A stretch of 62,000 bases of DNA. Source: Cristatella mucedo. Its lineage: Eukaryota > Bryozoa > Phylactolaemata > Cristatellidae. The stretch's first letter is position 1. The number at the start of each line of letters is the position of its first letter. Location of the stretch: assembly GCA_009760855.2 (NCBI GenBank), contig WPIO01000066.1, positions 642,501 to 704,500 on the forward strand, written 5' to 3'. Positions 29,766 to 41,815 of the stretch are shown here, one piece after another. The translations under genes and the position numbers were made by a program. The notes beneath the pieces were generated by a model. That model did not search any database. It was not told the origin of the DNA and saw only the letters and a list, made by a program, of their open reading frames with translations.

Positions 29766-30329
29766 AATAAAATAATTGGTTTTAACTTATTGCACAGGGT
29801 AAATGTCACGTTAATCAACCTAACGCAACTCTAAGTAGATATGAAAAGAAGGGTATGGAGAATAGGGTCTCGTGAATGACGGCAGCCATTAAATAAATCG
29901 GACGACAAGAAACGATCGAGCTGAATCGAGATTATTTATCGGAGTACGGTTTATTTTATTGATGACGTCCTTCAATCGAGCCCTAGGCTACGTGCCAGTC
30001 ATTTTTTTATCTCCCAGGAGAGCCGTGAAGGACTGCCGAAGCAAAAAAGATAGCAGCCAACAAACCACATAGACGGCAGGCCTGTGGTCCAATATGCTGT
30101 TCAGCCGGATGGGCTGCGACATCATTGGTCAGTCCTTCTGCAGGGAAAGGGCTACCAGATGCTGCAAATCACCAAGAAAGAAGCTGACGACCGTGCTGCA
30201 CTATTAGCTCAGCATATACCTGGTAAGCCGGAGTACTACCTTGTACATGTCGGACATATCCGAGGACCTGGTTCTCGATTCGTCTAAAAGTGGCTAGCAC
30301 AGTATTACTAATATTAATATTAATAATAC
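29766..30329. other. No gene recognised
   Basis: The ORF at 30,084-30,287 does not begin with ATG and has no motif I know. The rest is ordinary AT-rich sequence. Confidence 0.4.
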
Positions 30330-31030
30330 TACTATGTTTATACAGTGCCCTCCTAGCACTGAATCTTTGTAGGCACTTTCCAGATGCTCTTTGAAAAGCA
30401 TTACCAAATGCTTGGTGGTAACATCCACAAGCAGCAGGCACATGTAAGTGTAAGTGTAAGCAGGCACATGCATGCAGAAGACGAATCTCAAAGAGCGACC
30501 AAATGCTGTAATGAAAAAGTGCATTTTTAACTTGTTTTTAAATGTCCTGTCATGGAAATATGTGACGAGCATCATTGATGAGCTCGAGGCTTTTGGAGTA
30601 TAGGAGCTGAAGGAAAGGTATCCAACGGTTTTGAGGTTAGTGCGAGATATGGCTAAGCGAATCGAGTAAGACCGTCGATTGTATGATTGTTCGCCTAGTG
30701 AGGGAGTAGTTCAAATAGATAGGCTGGAGCCAGAGAATAAAGGAACGTAAAGTGAGTGAGAAATCCTCAATGTCGATGCATCACTTCACTGGGAGACAGT
30801 GCAGGTGAACGAGCACTGGTGAGATGTGGCAACTGGGCCCCCACGAAAGATGACCCTAGTTGCAGAGTTTTGCACCAACTGTAAGCACTTGATTGCAAAA
30901 GTCTGTAGACCAGCAAGCAGTTAGTTTCAGAAGTCAAGACGGGATGTCACGAATGCATGGACCAACTTGGACGTGGTATCCATATCTAAACCAGGCCGAA
31001 TTTCTGCAATGTTTTGTATCTGAATGTAGG
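30330..31030 (-). mobile_element. Old, diverged L2-like LINE 3' part
   Basis: The minus strand has the LINE 3' tail (TAATATTAATATTA near 30,305-30,325), a decayed hairpin and diverged blocks matching the RT C-terminal region of other copies, for example the RLDF-equivalent segment near 30,930. It is clearly older than the other LINE copies. Confidence 0.7.
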
Positions 31031-31329
31031 CCAAGTTGGTATTTTCTTAGGTAGCCGTCAGTCACACTCGTCGGGTGACAGTACCCGACCTATGACAACT
31101 CATGAGCTACTCAAAGGCAGACGAGCATCAGAATAACTTTAGTGCGCGTACAGATCTTGACGTTTTACTCGGTGGTTGTGGCAGCGGCTTGAATACTGCT
31201 TATGCTCAGCCGAGGTCTATGAATGACTGATCCACGATTCTCCTTTTCACCCTTTGACATTTCAAATTTCTGAATAGCCCTATAATTGCTCTATAATTAT
31301 AAGATGAACTTCAAAGACACCTCTTGTGA

Positions 31330-31960
31330 CCTCCACTCTCTTGAAATTGAGTAATCAAAACTTCTAAAAGACCCGTGCCAAGAGTTACTACTAAATGCCA
31401 AAAGGTTATGGGAATTATTGGAGGTTCCAGTTGAACGAAGATTCTGCCGAAGGGCACATTTGCCTGGAGCACTCTCTCAAGATGCTGGTCTCACGGCAGA
31501 CATAAAAAAATTATGAAAGACAGGATAGGCTGACCCAGACAAAAAACAACTATATTTCCCAGCTCACATATCTTGATGCAAAATTCGGTTTCTTGATGGA
31601 AGTCGTGAGGCTTTTGAAGGCACTTGACCAGACCAAACTATCCTAGTAATGTCTAGATCTTGGAGGTTTATACTTTTCAGACGTTGATGGACCAGAGCTG
31701 TGCAATAAATTAGCTCTGTAAAATGCTTCTTGCCACACTTAGCAACTCGGCACTAAATACGCCACGATAGCTCATGTTTTTCAGCGTTTGTTATAGATAT
31801 GATGTGTTTCCTAACGTGAGAGTTGCCTTGCGAGTTTTTCGGACCGTAGCTGTATCAGGTCCCACTTGTAAACATTCCTTTCGCAAGCTGAAGATAATCC
31901 TGTTACACCTGAGACCACCAATTGAGTATGATCGACACCTCGATTCGGCATACAGTTAAG
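31330..31960 (+). pseudogene. hAT transposase remnant (zinc finger MYM-like group)
   Basis: Blocks in shifting frames recall hAT proteins: SQDAGLTADIKK (about 31,475), SQLTYLDAKFGFLMEVVRLL (about 31,555) and, at 31,800-31,910, FPNVRVALRVFRTVAVSGP followed by SFRKLKIILLHLR. The last is the conserved C-terminal dimerisation domain (FPN-ALRILLT-ERSFSKLKLIK in relatives). Catalytic regions are not readable. Terminal inverted repeats were not identified. Confidence 0.7.
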
Positions 31961-32194
31961 CGTACAGAAAGAAAAACTGAAAAACAGTTACATTCAAACT
32001 GTAGTAGACATATTTGCCACGCTCAAAGCAAGAAAAAATTCTCCCAAGTTGAAGATCAGATAGCTATCTCATAACTTTACTGCAGTTATTACGACTTCCT
32101 CGGCTCAATGTGCATGCTAGCGTGTGATTTTTGTATTTCTTCTGCGATGAAGCCATTTTGCAGCTATTTTTGACAAGACGAGGGACGCCATTTG

Positions 32195-32375
32195 TAACGT
32201 TGTCACAGGGCGCCGGAAGCGCTCACTGCGCCTCTACCGCTGGAGTAACGGGCTTTCCCAGGCAATGTTCTTGGTTCGCTTCCCTTTACCATCCCCGTCG
32301 TGCCGATGTAATCGCCGAGCACGAACTAGGCTTTCACCTCAATGCAGGTGGCAGTTGTGCCTTCCTATGCGTTGC
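32195..32375 (+). mobile_element. LINE RT relic
   Basis: RADVIAEHELGFHLNAGG aligns with LADVIAKHNLGFHFYADD of intact copies. The YADD active site has decayed to NAGG. A short 3' tail remnant sits at 32,895-32,945. Confidence 0.65.
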
Positions 32376-33654
32376 TAGGACAGCCTTTTGATTTCACCCT
32401 AAGCGTAGCATGCGGAGTCTTTTGGATCAGCTGCTTTACATTGCAAGCTTCCATTGCCTTAGATAAGCCTTTGAAGTCAGAACAGTACATACATGTATGA
32501 TATGCGCTTCACTGTTTTTTCCACGCTCAAGCTTGGTAGTAAAATCCTCTACAATGCAACGCGCTTAGAGGCAGTGGAAGAGTCTGCCAAGAGTTATTGA
32601 GGTCCTGTTTAGTGGCGCCTAATGCAAATACGACATATTTGAGAAAGGTGCCAATATACTTTTACCGCAGGGACATCTAATGACAAGAGTCAGTGACCGT
32701 GTCTGTTCTTGTTCCTCCGTGCTGTGCATACTTAATTATGCAAACATTTTGTGTATGTTACTAGCCAAGAACCGCTAATCGTCCATGTTTGCTCGAGTGC
32801 TCAGGAGATTTTTATGATACAGTGCTTATCACTCACCCGAGTATATGGTTTTCTAAACAGAGAGTAGCAAAACTCTTAAATGGAGATTCAGTTTTCTTTA
32901 GGCGACGCCTAGAAAAAGTGACCTAACAATATTATTATTACCATTTTCCAGGTTCCATTAAAGGGCTTATTAACCGGAAGAAGAAGAAGCAAGGGTTTCT
33001 AGTATAATTCATTTTTACTAGTAAGCGTATAACCAATTACTAAACTACTGATATTTTACTAATCTTTCTAAATGAAAGCTGCAGTAATTGCAGCAGTCAG
33101 TTTAGGAGCCAAAGAAATGCATTTGCAACTTCTTGTCACGTGTCCGAGGTTTTTCGCTTATAAGTGCTTTACGGCAGTAGTCCGACGCGTTTGTAAACCA
33201 GTAGCAGCTGTCGGCTGTTGCGTTGGAAAGCTACACACGAGGTTAGTCGTTTATGTTACGCCTGTGCGTTGTCTTCTATTGCTGTTGACTCCTCGGTGCG
33301 TACGCTTTATATCGTCTGCTATGCGTCGGCTATAGCTTGTTCCCGCCATTGCACTGTTGGCAAAGCGTCTGTTTCAAATGTATGTACCGTCATAGGGCTA
33401 CGTATTCAGCCGCTTGTGGGTCGAGCCGAACACACATTCTCTAGCCGCTCTCGCTGGCCAGGTCACGTGGCTATGCCCCCACTCTCTCGAAACGCGTCAG
33501 TAGTGCTGCGGATACGTAAGCTCTGCCGTAAGCCCGTACCGCTGCGAGCGTTACGTTTGCTACGAAGAGCCTCCAAAGCTCCCAGTCATCAACGTGTATA
33601 TTAATAGGCACTGTATGGCAAAATCCTTACAAAAAATTAAAAAAAAGAAAACTT
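32376..33654. other. No gene recognised
   Basis: Mostly anonymous sequence with one LINE 3'-tail remnant (about 32,895-32,945). The overlapping ORFs at 33,072-33,604 show no family features. Confidence 0.4.
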
Positions 33655-33800
33655 GAAGCCTAGTTCGGCTGGTTCGGCCGAGTAGTTTGGCCCAGCTGCT
33701 CGCCCCGACCAAGGTGTGGCCGAAGTCGTGGTCCCCGTTGCGTGCTTGAATAGAGACTAAGATCTCTTGGGGCGCAATACAAATGAATTACATTAAATTA
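33655..33800 (+). mobile_element. tRNA-derived SINE, family 2 (LINE-type tail)
   Basis: The head GGCCGAGTAGTTTGGCCCAG and the body CCGACCAAGGTGTGGCCGAA match the reverse of 60,240-60,290. They are followed by TGAATAGAGACTAAGATCTC and GGGGCGC, the LINE hairpin, then an AT-rich tail. Confidence 0.75.
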
Positions 33801-34024
33801 ATTAAAATGGAGCTTCCAAAATATTTAAGTCTCCTAGATGCCGTGCGAAGCTTATTCTCTAGAAATCAGTTGACTCGGAACACTTGACCAAAAAAATTAG
33901 TATTTATAAGATGGTTAACAACTCGCGGTGAAATTCTTCGCTGGCGTATGTGTTCTGTCCAAAGCTAAAATGATTTCGCTAGCTCGCAGTCTAAAATTAC
34001 AGTTGTGAGTTTCTTGAAAGTGGA

Positions 34025-34095
34025 TTAATTATAATAATAAAAATGCTCTTGATAAAGTGCCCTCAGAGAACCTAATCTCTTTCTAGGCTCTCTAC
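34025..34095 (-). mobile_element. LINE 3'-end fragment
   Basis: The minus strand gives the hairpin segment AGAAAGAGATTAGGTTCTCT, GGGCACTTTATCAAG and a TTATTATAATT tail. No ORF attached. Confidence 0.75.
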
Positions 34096-34725
34096 GAAAG
34101 TCACAGTTTTTGTGTTATTAACCCGTCCCGCAAGATAGAAAGTTTCGCAGGGTTCGCAACATGAGCGTTAATTAGGCATTCAATAAATTACTTTCGGATT
34201 AGCTAGTGACTTTCATATTTTCCACCTGCATAGTTCACGCCGTGCTATACTGCTCGAGAGAATCGCTTTAATTACTTGTTGCCACAGCTGAGGTTGCCGC
34301 TCATTTTTGGAGGACTGTACGTTTCCGGTCCACATGAAATATTCATCCGTATATTCAGCATGAAAGCAGCAAAAAGCGGAAAGAACTAAGTCGCCAAGTC
34401 GAGTCTTCCAGCAGTATATTCTATATTGCCAATGAGCTAACAAGAAAGTTCACCGATAATTTTTTTTGCTTGTGCCAATCCTGGGTGGTGGCAGCGATTT
34501 GTCACGTTATTTAATTGTTGATATCGATTGAAAACATTAATCGAGAAAAAGGATTGAGAAAATAGGATATCATTGAGAGACAAAATATAGCAGCTATGGC
34601 TTTTAGTATACATTCATTTTTGTCATTGCAGTCAAATCTACTACTATATGTAGTTATATATGCAAATTCCATGGTATTTCTTGGAGGAGGACCCCAACGT
34701 TAAGCCAGTTCATCACATCTGACTA
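34096..34725. other. No gene recognised
   Basis: Anonymous sequence between a LINE tail and the microsatellite. The minus ORF 34,213-34,443 has no recognisable domain. Confidence 0.4.
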
Positions 34726-35177
<452 letters not shown>

Positions 35178-35489
35178 TAAATCGGAAAGAAGCGAAACCT
35201 AGAGACACGATACATACAATTATTTCCCATAAATATAATACTACTCTAAACACAGTCAGGTGAAGTAGCTTAATTAATTCTGATATTGTATGGCCTGATA
35301 AGTAATTATGTCTTTATACGTCTTTTGATGTCATGAAGATGTATAAATTAGGTCCTTCAAACCATTTGGATTTCTAGTCTTTTAAAGAACACTAATGATT
35401 CATAGCCAGGAAACGCAAGATTTTTCAAAATTTCGAAGCAAGTTGAATGGTGCTCTAATTAAAATAAATAAATAAACAAAAATATAGTT

Positions 35490-35612
35490 AATTTTACAAC
35501 CTAATTTATATAGCGGTGTAAGAGCCCTTAATGGCTGCGCCAACGCTTGCAGCAATAACGGATTCGCAGGATTGGAACCCACGCCTTCGGTCATGAAGAG
35601 CGAGCGCCGCCT
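35490..35612 (-). mobile_element. tRNA-derived SINE, family 1 (degenerate)
   Basis: The minus strand has GGGTTCCAATCC (box B), TGCTGCAAGCGTTGGCGCAG (body) and GGTTGTAAAATTAAC (tail). The head is truncated. Confidence 0.65.
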
Positions 35613-35909
35613 GAAATAATAAGGGCCTCAACTTTCATTATTTTACGCGCACTAATTAAAGTAATTAGCCAGTGGGCAAGCAGCTTAACTGACGTACTCT
35701 TCACCGTCAGCCACGTACTTCAGTGTTCTTGCCTAAGCCCGCAGGATTACGTGCAGGATATATCACGACAAAACGTATTATGACATACTATGCACATTGA
35801 GAGAAAAGAAAGTATACTAGTTTATTAACTTAAAAAAATCGAGAGATTTCTTTCCGCACCATCTCAAATACTAGATGCACGGCAAGAAAGCAGTTCTTTG
35901 AAAAGCGTA

Positions 35910-36180
35910 ATACGTGAGACCGCTGGAGACAGAAGCTTCTGGTCTGTAGGTCCTAGACGGTGGAACTCGCTTCCATGATTCTTACGCAACGACAACCCTT
36001 ACTTGCGACTATGGCACATCCTTTTCAGCGGTCCTGAGCTGCTACTTTCATGCTACTCACTACTTCTACTGCTAGCCGGACTCTGCAGTGCTTTCCACTT
36101 TCTCTTTGTTGCGTGAGATGAAGCCAGTTTCCTACCAAATACGTACCGAAACTTGCTAAGGCTGAGTTCGCTATTCAAAA
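35910..36180 (+). mobile_element. LINE family B 3' fragment
   Basis: Encodes VGPRRWNSLP (about 35,950-35,980), the C-terminal motif found in many CR1/L2/Jockey-type LINEs, and continues to a 3' end near GGAGTTAC-type sequence. The reverse orientation copies are 20,160-20,490 and 61,769-62,000. Confidence 0.75.
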
Positions 36181-36189
36181 CTCTCTTTC

Positions 36190-36530
36190 TTAACGCCCAC
36201 ATAGTCTATGTGGCTTTGTAGAGTTACGGACGGAGATACCCAACTCCACAGTTCTTATTCAGCCACAACCATTCTTCTGCTGCCGATTATAGCGTGTCAT
36301 TTCCAACAGTCCGAAACTGCCATTTCCATAACGCTCACTGCCTTAACTGCTCTCCTTGCTCAGCTCTGGTTGTCAACTTCTCTTTGTTGTGTGAGATAAA
36401 GTCTGTTGGCCGCTGAATGCGTACTGAAAGTCGCTTAGGTTCCGAACGTGCTACACAACAATCTCCTGCATAACATCCACATAGCCTTTGCGGTTTCGTG
36501 GAGTTACAGACGGAGTTACAATACATTACA
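36190..36530 (+). mobile_element. Second, adjacent LINE family B 3' fragment
   Basis: Repeats the landmarks of the preceding unit: CTTCTCTTTGTTG...GAGATAAAG, then CCACATAG...GTGGAGTTACAGACGGAG, and ends in TTACAATACATTACATTAC. The two lie head to tail. Confidence 0.65.
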
Positions 36531-36552
36531 TTACAATACATTACATTGATTT

Positions 36553-36782
36553 ACATCACGCTTGCGCTTGAGCTTGCATTTGCACTTGCACTTGCACTTG
36601 CACTTGCACTTGCATTTACACTTGCACTTGCATTTAAACTTGCACCTGCACTTGCACTTGCATTTACACTTGCACTTGCATTTACACTTGCACTTGCATT
36701 TACACTTGCACTTGTATTTACACTTGCATTTACACCTGCATTTACAATTGCATTTACACTTGCATTTACACTTGCATTTAGC
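36553..36782. repeat. Hexamer tandem array (CTTGCA / TTTACA)
   Basis: About 38 units of CTTGCA with interspersed TTTACA variants, arranged in part as higher-order 12- and 18-mers. The long Cys-Lys, Leu-His and Ala-Leu ORFs across it are artefacts. Confidence 0.95.
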
Positions 36783-37309
36783 ACTGAAGTAAGCGAGGCA
36801 GCGAATAATTTCCGAAACGTCCATAATAACCGCAATTTCCATGGTGCTCTTCGGCTTTCGTGCGTTCTCCAGAAATTCGCTTGCCGGATGCGACTCCTGA
36901 CGTCGGCAGGCACCGCAAGCGCACGAACATATCATTTAGAGATAACAACGTGTCTGCGATCAAGCCGGTTTTGCCGGTAACTTTACTAACCAACGATGTT
37001 GAAGTTGCGACGAAGCTTTTGCGTGCATTTTCGAGCATCAAGTGAGAAAAAGGCAGCTCAACCTGTCAGGCCCCCAAGCTCCGGGTAACTGACGACAAGG
37101 GATCCAGTGACCAACCACTCCGAACTGTCTTCTCTTTACGGTTTTATGCAATGCCCACACAGTTTCGGGTTTTTTAGGGCGACTTCCAGTCCATAAGATC
37201 AGCATGAAACTTTTTGAGATCTTTTTGTTACCGTATGCAGGCTCATCTAAGCATTATAATTGGTTTTCAATAAATCATCGGTCGTCGATTTTGAAGCCGC
37301 AGAAAAAGT
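36783..37309. other. No gene recognised
   Basis: Unique-looking sequence before the second duplication copy. Overlapping ORFs on both strands, none with known motifs. Confidence 0.4.
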
Positions 37310-37480
37310 ACTGATTTTACAACCTCTTTTTGAGTAGCGGCAGAAAAGCCTTTTTGGCTAACACCACCGCTTGTAGCAGTGATAAAGAATAACCTACCGT
37401 AGGTTTTAAACCTTGACCTTGGGACCAAGGTCCTGAAAAGCATCAGCCTTACCTAGTGTGCCACAACGGCTCACCAAAAC
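37310..37480 (-). mobile_element. tRNA-derived SINE, family 1 (complete version of 1-95)
   Basis: The minus strand runs from the head (GTGAGCCGTTGTGGCACAC) through box B to a tail ending GAGGTTGTAAAATCAG. The duplicated block includes this element. Confidence 0.85.
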
Positions 37481-37483
37481 AGA

Positions 37484-37555
37484 TACCCGAGGGGGACTCG
37501 AGTCCCCAATCTTCTGCTTAGGAGGCAGACGCCTTATCAATAAGGCCACACAGGC
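37484..37555 (-). tRNA. tRNA-Arg(CCT)-like gene or pseudogene (copy 2)
   Basis: Same cloverleaf as 100-171. One informative difference: the T loop reads CTCGAGT, keeping the conserved C. The D loop is still TTATTGAT and the acceptor stem still has a T-T mismatch. Confidence 0.55.
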
Positions 37556-37726
37556 TTCCCATGGACTCTTACTGACTACCAATTTATAAAATAATGATTA
37601 CGGAACAAGTATTATTACTATGGTCGCTATTTTGAAAAGGAAGCTAGGCAAAAAAGCTAAGCGACCATTTGATCTTTTTCGAAGTAAAATGAGCATCTTA
37701 CAATGGACGCATTGCTGTGTTAGCAA

Positions 37727-37760
37727 TATAAAGGGCAGCTATTTTATCTTTTACTCAGTC
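37727..37760 (+). promoter_or_regulatory. Candidate core promoter of gene copy 2
   Basis: TATAAAGG at 37,727 and TCAGTC at 37,755-37,760, with the same 30-base spacing as copy 1. Confidence 0.45.
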
Positions 37761-38150
37761 TCAAAAGGGCAGCTTTTTAGACGGTTTATGGGATAAGTAT
37801 CTCGCTGTGGAATGACAGAATCAGGTTGCTCTTCAAGCATCAGTTACTGGTTTATGCCCTTTTAGGGCTCAGCTATTCAAGTTGCAATAATTTCTGCAAG
37901 TCTGGGCCTTCAAAGCGTGCATTCATTATAAGCTGCGTCTTGATGCAAGCGTGCCCATGTTTCATTATTAAATTTATTTTGGCGGAGGCTTTTTGGACAG
38001 TGTGTACACCTTAATGTTGTACAGCTTCATTTGCTCGTGAACTTATCGTTTTAGGTTCCCGGTATCCGTCTAGTAAACAAAGAGTGTAGAGCTTGCATTC
38101 AAAGGGATCCTTGGAGTTATAATCTGCAGGCCGAGATAAGTTCTAAGACA

Positions 38151-38737
38151 ATGGCCTACTTATGCCAACGAGAGATTAGCAAGCCTTTGATAAGCCAGTC
38201 ACCTCGCTTGCTCCTAGGGCCAGAGCACACATGGAAAAACCTTTTGAGGAGATCGCTCAGGTCGGAAAGCCCAGCAAGAATTGGTTATGGAGTACGCGTG
38301 GTGCCGCTGGAAAGACCCGGACTGAAACGCCAAATCGAAGAGCATCTAGAATCATCGCAGGTCAAGAAGCAGCTCCTCGAGGATCGGTCGAGCCTAGATT
38401 GTCCGGTCAACGCAGCGAAGCTCTCGCCCGTCCAAAAGGGCAATCCAGAGCCGGTTCCTAAACCGTCGGATTCATGTGAAGTCAAGGCCGAGCGTTCTTC
38501 GACTTTGGAAATGAAACCGGCAAAAAGGCCTCGGTCCAATGAGGAGGAAGGATCTGAAGCTAGCGAGAACTCGAGTAGTGAGCCTCCTGCGAAGAGACTA
38601 CAGCAGCTGCAGCAGCTCTTGCTATCCATGGTGGAAGGCACGAAAGATGTGGCCGAGCTTAAAGGCGTGGCGGCGAACGAAGGGCAGAACCTCGCCAGCG
38701 ACAGTGTGAGCAATCTAACGGAGGAGAGTAATCTTAG
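38151..38737 (+). CDS. Unknown nuclear-type protein, exon 1 (gene copy 2)
   Basis: Paralogue of 767-1344: 195 full codons plus two bases, ending at TTAG|GTGAGT. It differs from copy 1 by 17 amino-acid replacements and a 3-residue insertion (a QLQ-type repeat after residue 152). Of these replacements 15 fall between residues 83 and 168, while 39-82 are identical. The basic clusters PAKRPR and PPAKR are kept. Only about five synonymous changes are visible. The frame is open and splice sites are intact, so this copy could be expressed. Confidence 0.7.
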
Positions 38738-38989
38738 GTGAGTAACGTCGCGGAAAATAGGAAAAACATGCTTGCAGGATGTAATCCATTACTCGCTTCG
38801 CCGAGTCTTAGTAGTTTTGTGAGGGCAGACACCTCTAGGCTGTCTTGCCGACAGACGGACGTGTGACATCTTGCTGTGCGACAGGCTTTTTAGCTTTAGT
38901 AAGTAGAGACTGATGTTTTTTGCATGAAATTGCAAACAAAAATACTTGGCATACAAGAAAAAAGGTACAAACAAACTAATGGTATTTGT

Positions 38990-39080
38990 AACATAATAAT
39001 AATAGTGCACTGGATAAATCGTCCTCAGAGAACGCAATCTCTTTCTAGGTGCTTTACATTTGCTGCAAAGTGAAATGTGA
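38990..39080 (-). mobile_element. LINE 3'-end fragment (copy 2)
   Basis: Counterpart of 1,600-1,690 in the intron of gene copy 2, with the same hairpin segment and short ATT tail. Confidence 0.75.
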
Positions 39081-41403
39081 TGGAATTCTTTTCATGGTAA
39101 AATGTAGTTTTTGTCTTCATGTACCTTTTTATGTAATAAGATTTCATTTTAACGTCAGTATTTATGTTGCCCAGTCATCGCGTGTGGCGATGTCGGTTCA
39201 CAGCCTTTGCTAGGACCAGAATAATAACCAAGATGCTTTCATAAATGGATAAACCCATTAGAAAATCCTTCATTACTAAAATGGTATTACCTTAGATGGG
39301 AAGGAAAGCCCCCAATAGTAAACTATTTGGCGGTATCTCAGAACTACGTAAGAGAACCTAAAATCTACCTATTCGAACATAATTAGCCTGTTCCCGGCTA
39401 ATTGTTCACTGAACAGTTATAATCAAGAGAGAGATCAAAAGAAGTAAAGATGTCATGACCAATGTCATATAATATGCGGCATATTCCTAACAATTTGGTA
39501 TATCTTATGCCTACATACGACACATGTAACGTTTTCATTCTATTTTGATAAAGCAAAGAGTTTAGGAAGCTTTTTTGAAACTGAAAACTAACTAGGAATC
39601 AGAAATGTTTCATTTTCAATTGGTTCTGCGTTCAGATAGCCACAAAATGCTTAACTATACCTTGACTAGTATTAATAGAGAAGTGATTCCATGGTGCGGA
39701 TAATAACTGATATGTCAGCTGAAATCGAACACGAACTAATTCAATTTAGTTTTATTCTCACTGACACACACTCAATCCCGTTGAAAAAGACCATCGAATC
39801 AAGGTTATGTAACCCAAATTTGGGTCCCTTCCTTCTTTTTCTCTAGCTTGCTTATTAAAAGTGCTTTCCAGCCAGGACACGTATCGTTCCAACCGCCCCT
39901 CCAATTCAAGTCGATTAGCTGCGTCTCGAACCATCCACGCCTTTTTTTTGTCTGCTCCCGAATGCCAATACTCACTGCTGACTGACCTCATGGAATCCAC
40001 TGACCTCCAAATCTAAAAGGCACGTTTCCTCAAGCATTTTTAGATTATTAACAGTTATCTTTTCAGTGACTATGCGTGGTAAAGCCGTGCATGTTCTTAC
40101 TAACTAAATTGTCATTTCATTCCAACATATGTAAAGATCCCAGTGAGAAATATTTATTTCACTAAGGGTGCGACGAAAATGAAATGATTTACTATGAATT
40201 AAATCACAGCCTGGCAGTTTCGGTAGTTGAAGGGTGAGGCAGTTTCTCGAATTAGCGTCAAATCCAAGTAAATAAAGTCGAATGTTTCTTTATATTGGCG
40301 ATTGATATGCCAGGTGAATTTTCTTGAAAAGAAAGTTAGTTCACTCATGTTATTCATTCCATCCTTATATACATAGTATTCTTTCAATTACCTTTTTAAG
40401 ATTAATAAAAGTGTATTTGATAAAGCTCCATCGGAGAACTCAAGCTCTTTCTAGGCACTTAACATTTGCTGCAAAGAAAGACGATTGAATGGTGAGTGGT
40501 AAGTGGTGGCATGCTAAGTGACAACAAACATAATCTGGTTAAAAGTAACACACACCCAGGGTCAGGAAATAAATACGGTTAGTGCAGCATGCAGTGTCGG
40601 CTCACAATAGCATACAAAAGACGAATCAGTGGCCCAACTAAATGTGGTGATAAATAGATGCATTTTTAATTTCTTTTTAAATGTAGTTAAGTCAGGGGAT
40701 GTTCTGACCCAAGAGAGAAGTGAGTTCGATGCCTTGGGAGCCTATGAACTAAAATAACGATCTCCAAATAATTTATCGCTTATACGAGGTATATATTAAC
40801 AGTTAGGCGACGAAAGCACGTGATATGATGCCTAGCTTGACGGGAGTAAGTCTGATAGGTACGCTGAAGTTAAAGAATGAGGGACCTAAAAGTGAGGAAA
40901 AGAACGTTTAAGTCAATGCGTCGCTTGACAGGCAACGGTGCAGGTATTCGATACGTGGTTTAGCATCTGCCACGCTTACTCCAGACAAACTTAGCTGCAG
41001 AGGTTTGCACAAGCTATTGGCACCTTATTGCACAGGCAGGTAGACCAGCAAGTAGTGGCAGAAGTCATGACGGGATGTGAAGAATGCAGGGAATAATTTA
41101 AATTTTATATCCCGGCATAAACACGTCCGAAATTTAGCAATTTTCTACAGCTGAAAATAGGTTGACTTTACTGTGGAGCTGATTCGGTCGTCTAGTGAAA
41201 GGCAACTTTGGAATTTGACATCTATATTTCGATCAGATTCAACTTAAGATGAACTTACTTAACGAAACTTAACATAACATAACTGAACATAAGCTGGCAG
41301 AACCTAAAAAAACGAAAAGAAGGTGAGAGTGTTCAAAGCCATGTAGTACTTATACTTCAGAAGTTCCTTTGATGATCTGCGTCCATTTACATGAACACCA
41401 TTC

Positions 41404-41545
41404 CTATCAAAGACACTGGAACTGGTCGTGGCAGACTAGCTGAACTCCTATATCGAAACCTCACACTAGCGCCTAGAAAGAGATTAGACTCTCTTAGTGC
41501 GCTTTACCAAGTGCAATATTATTGTTATTATTATTATTATTACTC
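41404..41545 (+). mobile_element. Internally deleted mini-LINE (copy 2)
   Basis: Counterpart of 4,004-4,140: an RT-start segment joined to the 3' hairpin and ATT tail. Confidence 0.75.
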
Positions 41546-41675
41546 TAGAGTCTCCCACTGAGACAGTATCTTTACCAATGCAGAGCAGTGCCAGTGATCC
41601 CCAGGCAAGTACAGAGGCACCCGAGAATTATTTGGTGCTCGATAGTATCAAAAGCTGCCTAAAGACCGAGCGAAG

Positions 41676-41815
41676 CCATGTTATTAATGTTGTTTATCAA
41701 GCAGGATATTAGTAACCATTCAATTGCGTTTCCCTTTGCAGCAAATGTAAAGCACCTAGAAAGAGATTGAGTTCTCTGAGGGCGCTTTATCAAGATTATT
41801 ATTATTGTTATTAAT
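41676..41815 (+). mobile_element. LINE 3'-end fragment (copy 2)
   Basis: Counterpart of 4,330-4,487, with the hairpin GCACC...GGGCGC and an ATT tail, nested in the reverse LINE. Confidence 0.75.

Noticed and set aside
30084-30287. 67-residue ORF with a basic C-terminus
   Set aside because: No ATG start, no recognisable family and no supporting context.
33072-33604. Two overlapping ORFs, 87 and 128 residues
   Set aside because: No motif, no splice signals; Arg/Ser/Val composition is typical of random frames.
36498-36980. Long ORFs of Cys-Lys, Leu-His and Ala-Leu repeats
   Set aside because: They are translations of the CTTGCA hexamer array.
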